Shown here: piece by piece, positions 26,022-36,643 of the stretch
Numbering within the stretch: the stretch's first letter is position 1
How the letters are laid out: each line of letters begins with the position of its first letter
Source: Metaphire vulgaris
Taxonomy: Eukaryota; Annelida; Clitellata; Crassiclitellata; Megascolecidae
Direction: 5' to 3'
DNA: 64,000 bases
Assembly (NCBI GenBank): GCA_018105865.1
Contig: CM030845.1
Coordinates: forward strand, 14,401,038 to 14,465,037
Program-made: the position numbers and the translations under genes
Notes under the pieces: model-generated
The model's input: only the letters and a program-made list of their open reading frames with translations
What the model was told of the DNA's origin: nothing
Databases searched by the model: none

Positions 26022-26787
26022 GTTAAAAAGCTTTCACCGTCATCGCGTCGGAACTGTGAACAAAGTTTATAAGCGTTGTGTTTCATAGGCGAAAACAGGA
26101 CACGGAAGAACGTTTGATGTTTTCGGGGCAGATTTGGTTTTGGCGATTCTTTTCTGTGGTTTTGGCGACGAAGAACCATTTGACGATCCGGGATCGAATC
26201 GTACTCGGTTTTTCAGATGATGGGACAAGAAGCTTCTTGGGTCGCGAGATTTGGACCTGCAGAAATCCATTGTAGAGCGCAGGACGCAACTTCCCGATGG
26301 CTTTGCGGCGATCACTTCGACGCTAGAAGTTCACGCTTTGCGCCGTGAGTCGACGCCGCGCCGAAATCAGTTTTGTCGTCGACAGCACGACGGAGGGAAA
26401 AACTGAATGTCTACGTCCAGAGACCCGGGATCCAAGTCAAGGTCCGACACTGCGTCGAAATCATATAGACCATAGAAAAAGGTCCCGTGAGAGATTCATG
26501 TCGTTTTCACGGTTTTTGCCATCGTCGTCATGAGAGCTGGATAGCGAACTGCCCTGCTTTGGCGCTATTTGTGACCTGTGCCAAGGAAGCAATAATTTTG
26601 ATGTTGCGTGTGAAACGACATCAGTTATCGTTCATCGTTCATCGATCAGCTGTCAAACAGCTGACCGATGAACCGATGATTTCGAGTCTGTCCTCATTCT
26701 GAACACGACGGGTGCAAGAGGTCGTGCCTTTACTAACCTAACTAATGTGAGAAGGTTAGTAAAGGCACTAATGTGAGAAGGTTAGTA

Positions 26788-26822
26788 AAGCCGTTGCTTT
26801 ACTACGCGTAAAGCAACGGCTT
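26788..26822. other. Perfect 15-bp hairpin, 5-base loop
   Basis: aagccgttgctttac (26788-26802) pairs perfectly with gtaaagcaacggctt (26808-26822) around tacgc. Just upstream, aatgtgagaaggttagtaaag is present twice in tandem. It could be a foldback-element tip; no T-run follows, and a terminator is not expected here. Confidence 0.8.
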
Positions 26823-26829
26823 CACTAGC

Positions 26830-28330
26830 GAACATTGCGGGCGAGCTTGCCGACGAGCGTAGCTGGCGAGCCTTACCGCAGGCGGTCAATCTTTTCTAAA
26901 AGCAAAAAATAAGCCACGTCTACAAACGGTGATGTAGCTCACATTTTTAAGATGGCGCGCGGATTTTGTCGTTTTATGTGGTTTAATGATGTTGAAGGTT
27001 ATTGCATCCGTACATTATCCGTGTTTTCCACGCCGTTTTCATAGCATTGCGTTTAGACCACACTGTGCATAATAATTCTTTTATAATGACGTAACTGGAG
27101 TGGACTGAAGCTTTTCTGCGATTTCCAACCATATCGCCGGCTTCTTTTCGCTTTCCTTGTATCCATCTGTTTTACTGTCCCATAAAATGGGGCGGGCAGC
27201 AACTTCGTTTAGAATATTTATGTCAAACTCACTTTTAGAAGGTCTTGCGCTGAACAAGCAATCTTATTAATTAATTCACGGATCACGGACAATGCGCTCA
27301 GTTATTATTGTTAATGCGCCGACCTTTTTACTAAAACCTGATTGATTGAAAATAAAAAATGCGTGCCAGCAAAACTCGGAAGACTGTGTATTCACATTAT
27401 CCTTAGCGATGTTCGCGAGTGTTTGTCTTCCGCCCCGCTCGGCTCGCGTGCACAGCTCGCCAGTGGAGCTGATTGCCTAGACCGAAGATACGCGCCGGAA
27501 CCCAACGCTTGAACTCGATTATGGCACCTACCTTTACCTTTATATTATAGTATTATTATTAATGATATAATTATTTATATTGCTGTTTTCACTCAAAAAA
27601 TGGGGACCGAGTTCGTAATTTAGATTGTGTATAAAATGACAGATTGTAGGTTGTTTATTTTGCTAGTTCCTCCTCTTTTGCATGAAGTTTCATTCCTGCA
27701 ACCGTCCAGTCGGACAGAAAGATCAATTGTCGGACCTTCTTCAGATACATCCTTCGATGCTTCCCGTACCTCAAAAGATGTGCGTCACTTCGGCGCTGAC
27801 TCCTCACTTCACAGCCCTCGAGTACATCAATCCGCCGCAGACACCAGCACAACGCTATCTGTTCAAGCATCTAAGCAAGGCAACGACGATGTATGCATTA
27901 CTGGACAGATTCCATTTGTGCAGCAACATCTCGACAAACCATGGGTTTGCCTTTAAGTGAGAAACAAGGTGAATGACCGTGTCATATAACAGAATGACTA
28001 ATCAGCATGTTTGTGTCTCGATGGAAGTTTAATCATCGAGACTTTTAAAGCGCGACTCTGCTTTGCTGGCGTTTAGAAACTCATTGAGTTCTATAATAAA
28101 TTATCAAATTGTATCTGTTTATAAATTTGAATTGATACTTTGAAAACCCTAAACGCAAAGTTTCAATATCATTTCAAAACGCAGCTAAACTCTCTCGTTT
28201 CTTTTTAGGTCATGTAAAGTCAAACCAGGTCATGCAAAACACTCAATAGACAAACAAACGGTGGGACAAACGGTTGTTGCTGTAGCCATACAAGAAAAAG
28301 ACCGGATCAAGAAAAACCTTATTTCAATAA
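26830..28330. other. Stretch without confident features
   Basis: GC-rich gcgagc-type segments near 26830-26880 and 27410-27470 are loosely inverted (gcgaacat and gcgagc shared) and may be MITE ends. An open frame at 27627-27956 (109 residues) has no recognisable domain and is not called. The ending tacctttacctttatatta at about 27526 resembles the 3' end of the SINE at 35956. Confidence 0.3.
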
Positions 28331-29051
28331 AGGGGAAGGAGGCGCAAAATGGATCACTGAGACAAAACGGATCGGTAGTCCCCCACTGGGATTGGTTGTT
28401 GCATTAACGAAGCTGGCCAATCATAATTGTAGAAATTAGCTATGAGAAGTTGCTGACTGAGAAGTTGCTGTGAATCTCGTCGCTTAAGCAACGGACCTGT
28501 GGAATTTTAGACAAAAATTCTGGTTTTAGAAGATTTGATGTACGTACGGTGAGGCTTCACTTGATGATCGGCATTTCTTGCAAAAAATAGAAGTCCCGTT
28601 TTTGACGAACTTTCATTCAGTTTTAGGTGCTAAATGCCTTTACTTTAGTGCCCTAACTGTTAAAATAAATCCAGAATGATCAGTAAGATCAGTAAAAATG
28701 GCTACTAGAAATAAAACTCAGCCATGGGGGCAAAATGGATCATGCATGTAGGAGACATAATGGACAACTGATCCATTTTGCCCCGTTCATTCCGATCAAT
28801 GTTTAATTGAGGCAATATTCTAAATTGTTTATTCTTGCGTGTTGCACATCAATAGAATACGACGTATTTATTGTTAAGTGAATTAAAAACATTCAAATAA
28901 TATAATGATATGGCGCATTTGTAATTAACAAGCATTATCAAAACAGCTGCTTCTTTATTTGATTTTCTCGAGGGTGTATCACATTTTTGAATTTTAATTC
29001 TTTTAAGTTGCAAACATGGTCAGGACATACGTACGTAAAACCAGCAGACAA

Positions 29052-29739
29052 ATCGTCGTACTGCGAAGACAAAATCCAGGATGGCACAAGAAGCAGCACC
29101 TGCTCCAATCCACTTCGGTCCGGATCAATGGTCAGATCCATCCAAGCCCCTATGTCAGAAATCTTGGCATCTATATCGATAATACCGCCACGACGAGGCA
29201 ACACGTGACACGCACCGTCGCCAGCTGCTTTGCAGCACTGCGGTTAATGGCATACGAAAATATGTATCTCTGAATGCCCTGAAGACTTTGATCAGTGCCT
29301 TAGTAATCACTAAACTTGTCACCTTAGCAGGGCTCCCGAAACACCTCCTCGAAACTCCAGAGCAATCGATCAAGGAACCACATCACGCCACTGTTGATCG
29401 ACTGGATCCAAAAAACCCTCGTTCGGTTGCCTGCACGACGTCATCTCGGTGTCTCAATCATTTTCTGGCTCCACTGACCTGGCCGCGCAAAGGAACCGTG
29501 CCTTCCCGGTTACTGCAGCGAAAGCCTGGAATCGTCTCCCATTTCTGTCCAAACATCAACTTCTCTTGACATATTTAAGAAGCGACTGAAGACTTGGCTG
29601 TTCGAGATCAGCTATTCTGGTAGATCCTGACCTATAGGCCTATTATTCATGTACAATGTAATGTGTTCGAGTAGTCCTTCTAGGACGATTTACCACAAAA
29701 ATCTTAACTTTCAATAAATAAATAAATAAATAAATAAAA
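29052..29739 (+). pseudogene. CR1-group LINE family C, 5'-truncated, inside pogo
   Basis: Reads SVRINGQIHPSPYVRNLGIY, then VASCFAALRLM, and near the end IFKKRLKTWLFEISYS. It matches the 22820-23470 part of the longer family C copy. The 3' tail is (AATA)n, 29714-29739. The transposase frame resumes right after the tail, so the LINE landed between the start and the helix-turn-helix of pogo. Confidence 0.8.
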
Positions 29740-29989
29740 GTGGGAGCCAAAAGTAATGGAGAATGCATTGTTGGATATCGAAAGTGGAAAGATGGGAATT
29801 CTTAAGGCTAGCAAGACATTCGTCGTCGAGCAAGAAAGAGCAACAAACTTGCGACTTGCATACTTGCATACCAACTTGCGAAGAAAAACAACATAAAGCA
29901 CAATTTGAATTCCACTAAGAAGAGTGCTGGAAAAGACTTGGATGAAAAGCTTCTTGACAAAACACCAAGCTGCCAATTAAAACCCCAGA

Positions 29990-30243
29990 AGCAACAGAAT
30001 GGAAAAAATTAGCTGGACGGAAAAATAACAAACGAAGAAGTCTTGGAGAGGGTAGAAGAGAAGAAAAGCCTAATTAACACTATTCGTACAAGACAAAAGA
30101 AGTGGATAGGTCATGTTCTGAGAGAAGAATCAAACCTACTAAGAGAAGTACTAGAAGGAAAGATGAATTGGAAAGCACAGAAAGGGCGACCAAGAACATC
30201 GATGCTGGAGTGGATGTTCGACACTACGAGCAGTAACCAAATC
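29990..30243 (+). pseudogene. RTE-like LINE family 1 C-terminal fragment
   Basis: Reads NEEVLERVEEKKSLINTIRT, KKWIGHVLREESNLLREVLE and KGRPRTSMLEW. The first bases (gaaaaaattagctggacgga) also occur in the tail of the minus-strand RTE at 7260-8790, so this is the same family. Both ends are truncated. Confidence 0.72.
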
Positions 30244-30835
30244 ACCAAAGTTCTGCCATATTTCACCCATACTGAAGACACTACACTGGCTTAAAATATC
30301 CGAACGTATACAGTACAAGATAATAACGATTACTTCACTTCATTCGTCAAAACCGGTTTACCTTCGTAAACTCTTAACGCCTCAGCCTCCCCGACCTACA
30401 CGATCATCATCTCATCTCACACTTTCACGCCCGTTAAATCAGTCATCACTCAAAATCTGCAACCGCGCTTTTTCATACGCCGCACCAGAACTTTGGAACT
30501 CAATTCCAGCCTCCCTCCGCAGCCTACGACATGGTCAAACAATAAGCTCCGAATCCTCATTTCCTTTAATTCCTTCACTGTCTCCTCAAACCTTTAGGTC
30601 TAAACTTAAAACCTTCCTATTCGAAAAGTCATTTCCCCCATAGCAATAACAACCTGACCCGCCGCCTCAAAGATACACTGACTTTTGCCCGGCCGACAAA
30701 CCACCCTGCCTATAGCTATTTCAAGAAAGATTAAGCGCATAAGAATAAGCAGCTACTGCTGTGCTGCTTTCCGAGGCGCTGTAGAAGTTTACGAAATTTT
30801 ACTTACTTACTTATTTAAAAAGCAAGTATTCAGCC
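30244..30835 (+). pseudogene. CR1-group LINE family B 3' end
   Basis: Reads LKTLHWLKISERIQYKIIT, SSKPVYLRKLLTPQPPRPTR, SLKICNRAFSYAAPELWNSI and TFRSKLKTFLFEKS. Its 3' UTR has gcataagaataagcagctac and ends ggcgctgtagaagtttacga then attttacttacttac. Close copies lie at 36644-37940 and 54840-54895. Confidence 0.8.
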
Positions 30836-30902
30836 CTGAAGATAAAAAGATAGAGAGGAGTGGCGACGCTGGAGTATGGAACCGGTCTTTGGACAGAGCA
30901 CC

Positions 30903-30993
30903 TGAAGAAGAAGAAGAAGAAGAAGAAGAAGAAGAAGAAGAAGAAGAAGAAGAAGAAGAAGAAGAAGAAGAAGAAGAAGAAGAAGAAGAAGAA
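30903..30993. repeat. (GAA)n microsatellite
   Basis: About 30 perfect GAA units inside the pogo element. The poly-Glu frame is an artefact, although the transposase frame resumes right after it (ATSVARAMS). Confidence 0.95.
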
Positions 30994-31828
30994 GCAACAT
31001 CCGTAGCAAGAGCAATGTCCCTTAATATGGTTAAAGTTGGAAAGTTTTTGACCTTCTTGAAATTTCCGGCTTCTCGTTGATGATGTTGATAAAACTGGGC
31101 TCACCCTCGTAGAAGGCATTCCTTCTAAAGGTGTAGCAATGAGAGGAAGACGTCAAGTTGGATGCATAACATCAGCAGAAAGAGGAAAATTGTGCACTGC
31201 TGTCATCTGCATGAATGCAAGCCACCCCTTATCATTTTTCCAAGATTGAGAATGAAATTGGAGAATATGAATGGAATGCCACCTGACAGCAGTTATTCTT
31301 GCCACCCAAGTGGGTGGGTGCAAATGGAAATATTTGTGGAGTGGTTCAATCACTTCTTGAAGCATAGTTGCGCTTCAGTGACCCATGTCTTTTAATATTG
31401 GATGGACAATTGGGCATTCTACTCATACAAGTCATCTTGAAGTCATAGATTTAGCTAGAAACCATGGTGTAACTTTGTTGAGTCTTCCGCCTCACTGTAA
31501 CCATAAATTGCAGCCACTTGATGTTGCCTTTACTAAGCTCTTAAGCACATGTTATGACCGGGAGTGTGAAAACTTGCTCAGAATTTGTATATTCCATCAA
31601 AAATGGCTCCTGGAAGAATAATCACAGTATTTCAGTTGGGGGAGATTTTTCGCAAAGCACATGTGAGAAGTTCAACTGCCATAGTTGCAATAAATGGATT
31701 CAGAACAGCAGGAATATATCCAGTTAATCGTGATGCATTTGAGGAATTCGACTTTGAACCAGATAGTACAACAGATGTGCCCATGCAGGCAAATCCAACT
31801 GAACAGAGTTCCAGAACAATGGAGACTA

Positions 31829-32980
31829 CAGGGTGTCAAAGTGAAAAGTGGTCCCCTTTATGATATTTAATATATCGGCCGCGTGTGTAGGGATTTCAAT
31901 AAAATTCATAGACCATATACCTGGGAATGTTTTTGATGTAAGTGCAAAATTTCATGCTGATATCTTTAGTATTTGTTGAAATATGGCAAAAAAACTAGAG
32001 ACCCAAATTTAAAAATTGACAACGCAATATAACGTCGTAATAAAGTGATAAAAATTATTTTGTTTTAAAGCCGTTTTAAAGTGTTTCAGATGTTTTGTTG
32101 CGGGAGCAGGTGCTCAAAATGCGCACCCTTAGCCTTCACACATGCCGACAAGCGCTTCTTCACTGGCTTCTTCACTGACAGTATCGACTTCTTGATCTGG
32201 TCTGCAGGCAAACTCTCCCAGATATTCTTCAGCACAGTCTTCAACTCCGTGATGTTCTGTGACTTTATTTGATACTTTGTGGAGCATGATTTTCCAGACG
32301 TGGAAGTCAAGTGGATTGATGTATGGGGAGTTGAGTGGCCAGTCATCTTTCTTGATGAAATTTGGACAATTTTGCTCCAGGAAATCCTGGGTCTTGAGAG
32401 CAGAGTGGGCAGGTGCTCCGTCTTGCTGGAAATATAAAACCTTCTAGCAAATCATAGCAGTCATGCAGGAGATCTGGTAGCAGATGAGTCACGTAGCAGT
32501 CGGCGTTCACTTTGGATTTGTCTGGTACGAAGTGCAGGCGACCCTTGCCCTGATGGCACACTCTGAAAAACTTTGCCTGCTGCCTGACAAGTCGTTCTGG
32601 TGGCAAATATCCTTTCCTTCCCACACCCCACACTCGCTTGCTTTGACTGTCGACTGGCGGATCAAGGTAAAAGGCCTTTTCGTCAGTGAAAAAGACGTCT
32701 TTAAGTTTGTCTTTAAGTTTGGTTACAGTCAAGCGTCGCATCAAACGTCTGCAGCGAGACAAGCGCTCGGCTGCGACGTTGCAAATTTTAAAATTTGGGT
32801 CTCTTTAGTTTTTTGGGCCGCATTTAGCAAATTCTAAAGATTTCAACATTAAATTTGGCAATTACATCAGACACATTCCCAGGTATATGTCCTATAAATT
32901 TTATTGGCTTCGCTACACACGCGCACGCGGCCGAGATATTAAATATCACAAAGGGGGTCACTTTTCACTTTTACACCCTG
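31829..32980 (-). mobile_element. Tc1/mariner element with long TIRs, TA duplication
   Basis: A 1152-bp element. Both ends begin cagggtgt.aaagtgaaaag and stay similar for about 200 bp (shared blocks gatatttaatat, tcggccgcgtg, catatacctgggaatgt, agagacccaaattt). TA flanks both ends (31827-31828, 32981-32982). It carries a transposase on the minus strand and interrupts the pogo transposase between METT and YNLIEFYE-encoding parts. Confidence 0.88.
32086..32762 (-). pseudogene. Tc1/mariner transposase, frameshifted
   Basis: Minus strand: MRRLTVTKLKDKLKDVFFTD (first catalytic Asp in FTDEK), YLDPPVDSQSKRVWGVGRKG, GKGRLHFVPDKSKVNADCYV, a degenerate second-Asp region (FIFPARRS where FQQDGAPAH is usual), then after a frameshift WPLNSPYINPLDFHVW and LPADQIKKSILSVKKPVKKR. 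The SP.INPLD.HVW block is the third catalytic site. The N-terminal DNA-binding region is lost. The subgroup is not assigned. Confidence 0.85.
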
Positions 32981-33115
32981 TACAATTTAATTGAATTTTA
33001 CGAAGCCGAACACAATAATAGGGGGGATAATCTGGAAATATTATCTTCTACAAATACAGAACCTGGAACAGTAATGTTGAGTTATAAGATTCCTTGCGCT
33101 GGAAATAGCTTTAGG

Positions 33116-33399
33116 CAGGGTTGCCAGATCTTCTGTATTTGACGGGAGCTCCCGTATTTCATCCCCAGTCTCCCGCCTCCTTATAACTAGTTTGTTATAT
33201 TGATTAACTACATGCACATGATGCAGTGCATTGAACAGTGTTGCTTATTGCTTCTTCCTAGTTTATACTCTATAGTACTGTACTGTTGTGTAGTAGGCCT
33301 ATAGCTATAGCAGTAATCACAATGAACTGGACCGTTGAGTGGGCGCATTGATCGCGGAAACAATCTCTCGTATTTCGACTTTTATATCTAGCAACCTTA
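33116..33399. mobile_element. Short hAT-type MITE with 8-bp duplication
   Basis: Ends cagggttgccagat and, inverted, taaggttgctagat. Flanks gctttagg (33108-33115) and gcttcagg (33400-33407), one mismatch. It has an internal gggagctccc palindrome and no coding capacity. It interrupts the pogo transposase downstream of the mariner. Confidence 0.72.
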
Positions 33400-34462
33400 G
33401 CTTCAGGTCTTCAGCAGTTATAAGTGGAAAGGGAAGAGCCAGGAAAATGTGGAAAAGATCAGGAGGAGATAGAGTTTAGAAGGTCCATTTGAAATCTTCC
33501 CGATTCCTAAGAAGAGACCGGTCTCAAAGAAAAAAATAACGAAAAAAGGAAGCGCTGCAATAATTCTAACCAGTAATCCCTATAAAAATGAGCTTGAGCT
33601 TAAACTGTCGTCTAGAGCAATAAAGCAAAACTCAACAAAAACGCAGAAACTCTCCTCAGGAACTTGAAATAAAAAGCACAACCACACCTTTGGGGCTTGC
33701 AAAACAAAAACAAAAACTCATGTCTGGAAAAACCAACCTTGAAAAGCACAATCTAAATTAAGAATTGGAGACCAAATGCAAGCCGAAGAAGATGATGATG
33801 TGTCCTGTTTCTACTGCAATGAAATAGACCGTGATTCAAAAGAACCATGGATCCAATGTCGGTCATGTTTGTTGTGGGCGCACATTACCTGTGCTGGAAC
33901 TGAAAGCCCAGCGTATATTTGCAAACTATGCGCTTAAAAGCCAGTGTCTGTCTCAAATCAGCAAAAGGAACGTTTCAAGCCACATAGTCCATTTGACCCC
34001 ACCCTCGGAGGCAAAATGGATAATTTTGACAAGTCATTATAATTGTATTTCCTAGGAAACTATGTGACATGGAACAGGGAATATGTTTGTAGATGAATGT
34101 TTTCTTTATTTGTTGCAATTTAATAATAAAATCTGAGACTTTCATTTAGCACCTAAATTTAAAAATTGCTTAATTTATCCGTTTTGCCCCGCCTTCCTGT
34201 TAATTTTTATGTTTAGGGGTCCCAACTTTGAGAAAACTGCTTTTTAATAATATGTGCATTGCATATTTCTTTACAAAGCAATTACTTATTAAGGATAACC
34301 GTATATTATAAACTGTTCTGTTGAATCGTTTGATAGTTTGTATTCCATTTTTTAAAAATATGTGTTTATGATGAAAACAAAACGAAATTTTCTACAGTAT
34401 TCTCCATAATGTAGCCCACTTGTTGATAAACGTAAGCTATTCGTTTGCCTTTAATGCCTATA

Positions 34463-34910
34463 AGGACTGTTCATTAATTACGTAAACAAAATAGGAGGGG
34501 AGGGGTTTGAAAAAGTTACAGTTTTTGAAAGAGGAGGGGATCAAGAGAAGTTGATGTCAACGATTTCATTTTTTGACAAACAACGAAAAATAGGAAATTT
34601 CGTGGAATATTATTTATCACTATAGAAAAAAGCCTGACAAGCAAAAACCAAGGACATCGTCACCACATTATGACACTTGATGGACAAAAGAAAGGGCAAA
34701 ACGGTCACCGCCGCAAAAATAATAACCTTCAAAACTTTTAAGAAAACCCGTCATTGATCTTAGTTGGGGTCAAAATTTTGTTTACATAATTATAGGGGGT
34801 CACTGAAAGTTGACAGTTGTTGACAAGGTTGACAGTTGTTGACAATTGTTTGACAGTTATAAAAATTGCCAAAAAATTGTTTACATAATTAATGGACAGC
34901 TCCTAACAGC
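34463..34910. mobile_element. MITE, copy 2 of the CATG-type family
   Basis: Ends gactgttcattaattacgta and, inverted, gagctgtccattaattatgt, then aaacaa. The interior shares ggggatcaagagaagttgat, a gacaaa/gggcaaaacggtcacc block and gttgacagttgttgacaagg with copy 1 at 13622-14024. The flanking 4 bases are not identical. A gttgacaa motif is triplicated near 34807-34850. Confidence 0.7.
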
Positions 34911-35493
34911 CATTGTATTTCTAATTCCTAATGATGATAATTCCGTGGTTTTAGAGGTGACTTGCTGTTAAATTATGGTAAGCTCTGGTATACGAAGCAA
35001 AAGTCAACATTCAGGTTTTCCAAGCGAATTAGCCAAAAATGTGATAAGATGATAAGAAGAAGATGATAAGAAAAAGAAAACGAAATGAATAAATAAATCG
35101 TTTTCTATAAAAAAATAATAGAAGGCACGACGATTCCATTTAAATAGAATAATTATTAATTAGAATCGTATTTGATAGTCTGGACAGGCACAATTTGACC
35201 AGTTTCTCTAAATAGTCTTAGTATGTCCTGTTAATCAAGCACAGAAGTCTTTAACTTAAAAACACGAAATTCATAGTTAGGCTGCACACAAGAAGAGGCA
35301 TATATATGTACAGGTAAATTCCTAGACTTCAATATTCTAAGAAAAGTTTTTAAAAAATCCAAAAAGGCCAATATCGTTCCTATTTTGTTGGTAATCAGTT
35401 TCGTTCCTATCAGAAAAGGAGAACGGGCATGTAGATTAGTAAGAATGTTCAACAACCCTACCTGTGCAATGGGACGTCCAATAGGATGTTCAA
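34911..35493. other. AT-rich stretch without recognised features
   Basis: No motif or element end recognised. The long minus-strand open frame over 35231-35719 crosses a SINE and has no domain. Confidence 0.35.
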
Positions 35494-35766
35494 CTAAGGT
35501 ACACTCCATAGGCTTAACGCCCGTACGGAAAACCGAATGGTTTGCGCCTTCAGTTTTACATAGCAATGGCTGAATGAGGACGGTTGCCACCATTTCCTTC
35601 GCCGCCTTTCCTTCCAGCGACTTAACACCCGATGTACTCAGTTGAGTCGATTGGTGCGCATGGGACAGAAACGACCGAAAAGTTTCTGCCGCGGCCAGGA
35701 GTTGAACCCAAGAACTCAAGATTGGCAGACCAGTGCGCTAACCACTGCTCCACGGCGCACACAACT
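35494..35766 (-). mobile_element. tRNA-derived SINE, copy 1
   Basis: On the minus strand: an A box TGGAGCAGTGGTTAGCGCA (35752-35734) and a B box GGTTCAACTCC (35708-35698), the internal RNA polymerase III promoter with tRNA-like spacing. The body continues with gcggcagaaacttttcggt and ggaaaggcggcga, as in copy 2. The 3' end is a gtacctta-type sequence without a poly(A) tail. Confidence 0.85.
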
Positions 35767-35828
35767 ATCCCACCCAAGGCAGCATTAAAAAAGTGGAGAC
35801 GCTGTACAGAAAAAGGAGGCCCTATAGC

Positions 35829-35905
35829 AGGGGTGAACAACCCGCGGACCAGATCCGGCCAGCCAAAGGTTTTTATCCGGTCCGCGAGACAATTTCAAAC
35901 AACAC
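35829..35905. mobile_element. hAT-type terminus
   Basis: Starts caggggtgaacaacccgcgg with alternating gatccggcc/ggtccgcg steps, directly after ccctatag. The other end was not found. Confidence 0.4.
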
Positions 35906-35955
35906 GAGAAACAGACCCGTCACTAAAATTTATTGTAGAAAATTATTAATGAATT

Positions 35956-36246
35956 GTGGAGGTGGAGGTGCAGGTGGAGCAGTGGTTAGCGCACTGGTCT
36001 GCCAATCCGTCTGCCAATCCGTGGTTCAAACCCCGGCCGCGGCAGAAACTTTTCGGTTGTTTCTGCCCCAAGCGCCCCCAGTCGACTCAGCTGTGAATGA
36101 GTACAGTACTTAACTCGGTGGAAGGAAAGGCGGCGAGGAAAGGCTGGCAATCCGCCCTCATTCAGCCGTTGCCGTATATAACTGAAGGCGCTAACCCTTC
36201 GGTTCCCGACGGGCCCGCGATGGCCTATGGGTTGTACCTTTACCTT
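35956..36246 (+). mobile_element. tRNA-derived SINE, copy 2, with 13-bp duplication
   Basis: A box TGGAGCAGTGGTTAGCGCA (35975-35993) and B box GGTTCAAACCC (36023-36033), with a short internal duplication (gtctgccaatcc twice) between them. The 3' end is ttgtacctttaccttt. Exact 13-bp target duplications ttattaatgaatt lie at 35943-35955 and 36247-36259, showing LINE-mediated integration. It is about 270-290 bp and has no coding capacity. Confidence 0.92.
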
Positions 36247-36259
36247 TTATTAATGAATT

Positions 36260-36643
36260 AATTAATTCTGACGATTTCATATAGCGCAATACGCATAGCG
36301 AAGGCTAAAAGTCAAGAGCGCTTTACAAGTGTCCCTAATAAAAGATGTTAAATAAATATCTTTTAAGGTTACTAGTGAACAGTTCAGAAGATGTCGCCCT
36401 AGTCACGTCTGCGGCAACGAGTTCCAAAGCAAAGGGTTGCACCTCGAAACAGACCGATCCCCAAATTTCGCTGTCATAGACGGGGGTGGAACCACCAATT
36501 GAGAACGGCTGCTTGATCGGAGCTGCGAGCGCCGATAAGACGACTTCGACTTACAGACAAGAGCCGTTAAGTAATCAGGGCAGAAAGGGTCATTTAATGT
36601 CCTAAATGTAAACCAGCAACGTTTAAAGGCTATACGCTTTCTC
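36260..36643 (-). pseudogene. CR1-group LINE family A, 3' part of a split copy
   Basis: Minus strand reads RIAFKRCWFTFRTLNDPFCP, YLTALVCKSKSS, RSSSRSQLVVPP and NPLLWNSLP, then the family A 3' UTR with aaagcgctcttgacttttag. The remaining N-terminal side of the same copy is at 37941-38450; a family B LINE sits between them. Confidence 0.8.

Larger units (their letters stand above)
25650..26700 (+). pseudogene. Ty3/gypsy gag remnant, interrupted
   Basis: Part 1 (25655-25800) reads ELKRFSSQWLNFVTATKRDQ and ILLECISTEAYCAYE, matching gag of the complete element (VEFRRFQGQWKNYC, LLACIGSDAYVTFE). Part 2 (26030-26330) reads FDVFGADLVLA, then in another frame IRDRIVLGFSDDG and LLGSRDLDLQKSI. Part 3 (26490-26620) reads CHRRHESWIANCPAL and CDLCQGSNNFDVAC-like cysteine/histidine spacing, the nucleocapsid zinc knuckle. 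A hAT-end fragment plus (TA)n at 25830-26019 separates parts 1 and 2. No pol follows. Confidence 0.72.
29016..33935 (+). pseudogene. pogo/Jerky-like transposase with C-terminal PHD finger (fragmented)
   Basis: Pieces in order: start MVRTYVRKTSRQ (29016); helix-turn-helix WEPKVMENALLDIESGKMGI then LKASKTF (29741-29830); catalytic region (31000-31620) with VDKTGLTLVEGIPSK (first Asp), RRQVGCITSAERGKLCTAVI, PPLIIFPRLRMKL, LLILDG (second Asp) and LPPHCNHKLQPLDVAF (third Asp); SSTAIVAINGFRTAGIYPVN (to about 31740); then after the mariner IEFYEAEHNNRGD, and after the hAT MITE IFPIPKKRPVSKKKITKKGS. The last piece (33800-33935) is a PHD finger: CFYC, CRSC, HITC and CKLC. The catalytic family is DDE_1, shared with pogo, Tigger and Jerky. 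All three aspartates are visible, but in different frames, with stops and four insertions. Cut-and-paste activity is lost. Confidence 0.82.
28331..34197 (+). mobile_element. pogo/Jerky-like DNA transposon, heavily nested
   Basis: Left end ggggaaggaggcgcaaaatg and right end (inverted) ggaaggcggggcaaaacgga match at 18 of 21 positions over their best alignment. Between them lies one transposase in fragments (29016-33935) on the plus strand. Inserted into it are a LINE C (29052-29739), RTE and LINE B fragments (29990-30835), a mariner (31829-32980) and a hAT MITE (33116-33399). An internal inverted pair of ggggcaaaatggatca (28727-28742, 28769-28784) and an extra copy near 34007 repeat the terminal motif. 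The exact ends and TA duplication are not clear. Confidence 0.65.

Noticed and set aside
27627..27956. 109-residue ORF as a gene
   Set aside because: It overlaps an equally open second frame and shows no motif or splice context.
35231..35719. 162-residue minus-strand ORF as a host gene
   Set aside because: It crosses the tRNA-derived SINE, lacks any domain and has no homologue I recognise.
35955..36060. Bona fide tRNA gene in the SINE
   Set aside because: The A and B boxes are intact but the tRNA-like part carries an internal duplication and is followed by a SINE body with a target duplication.
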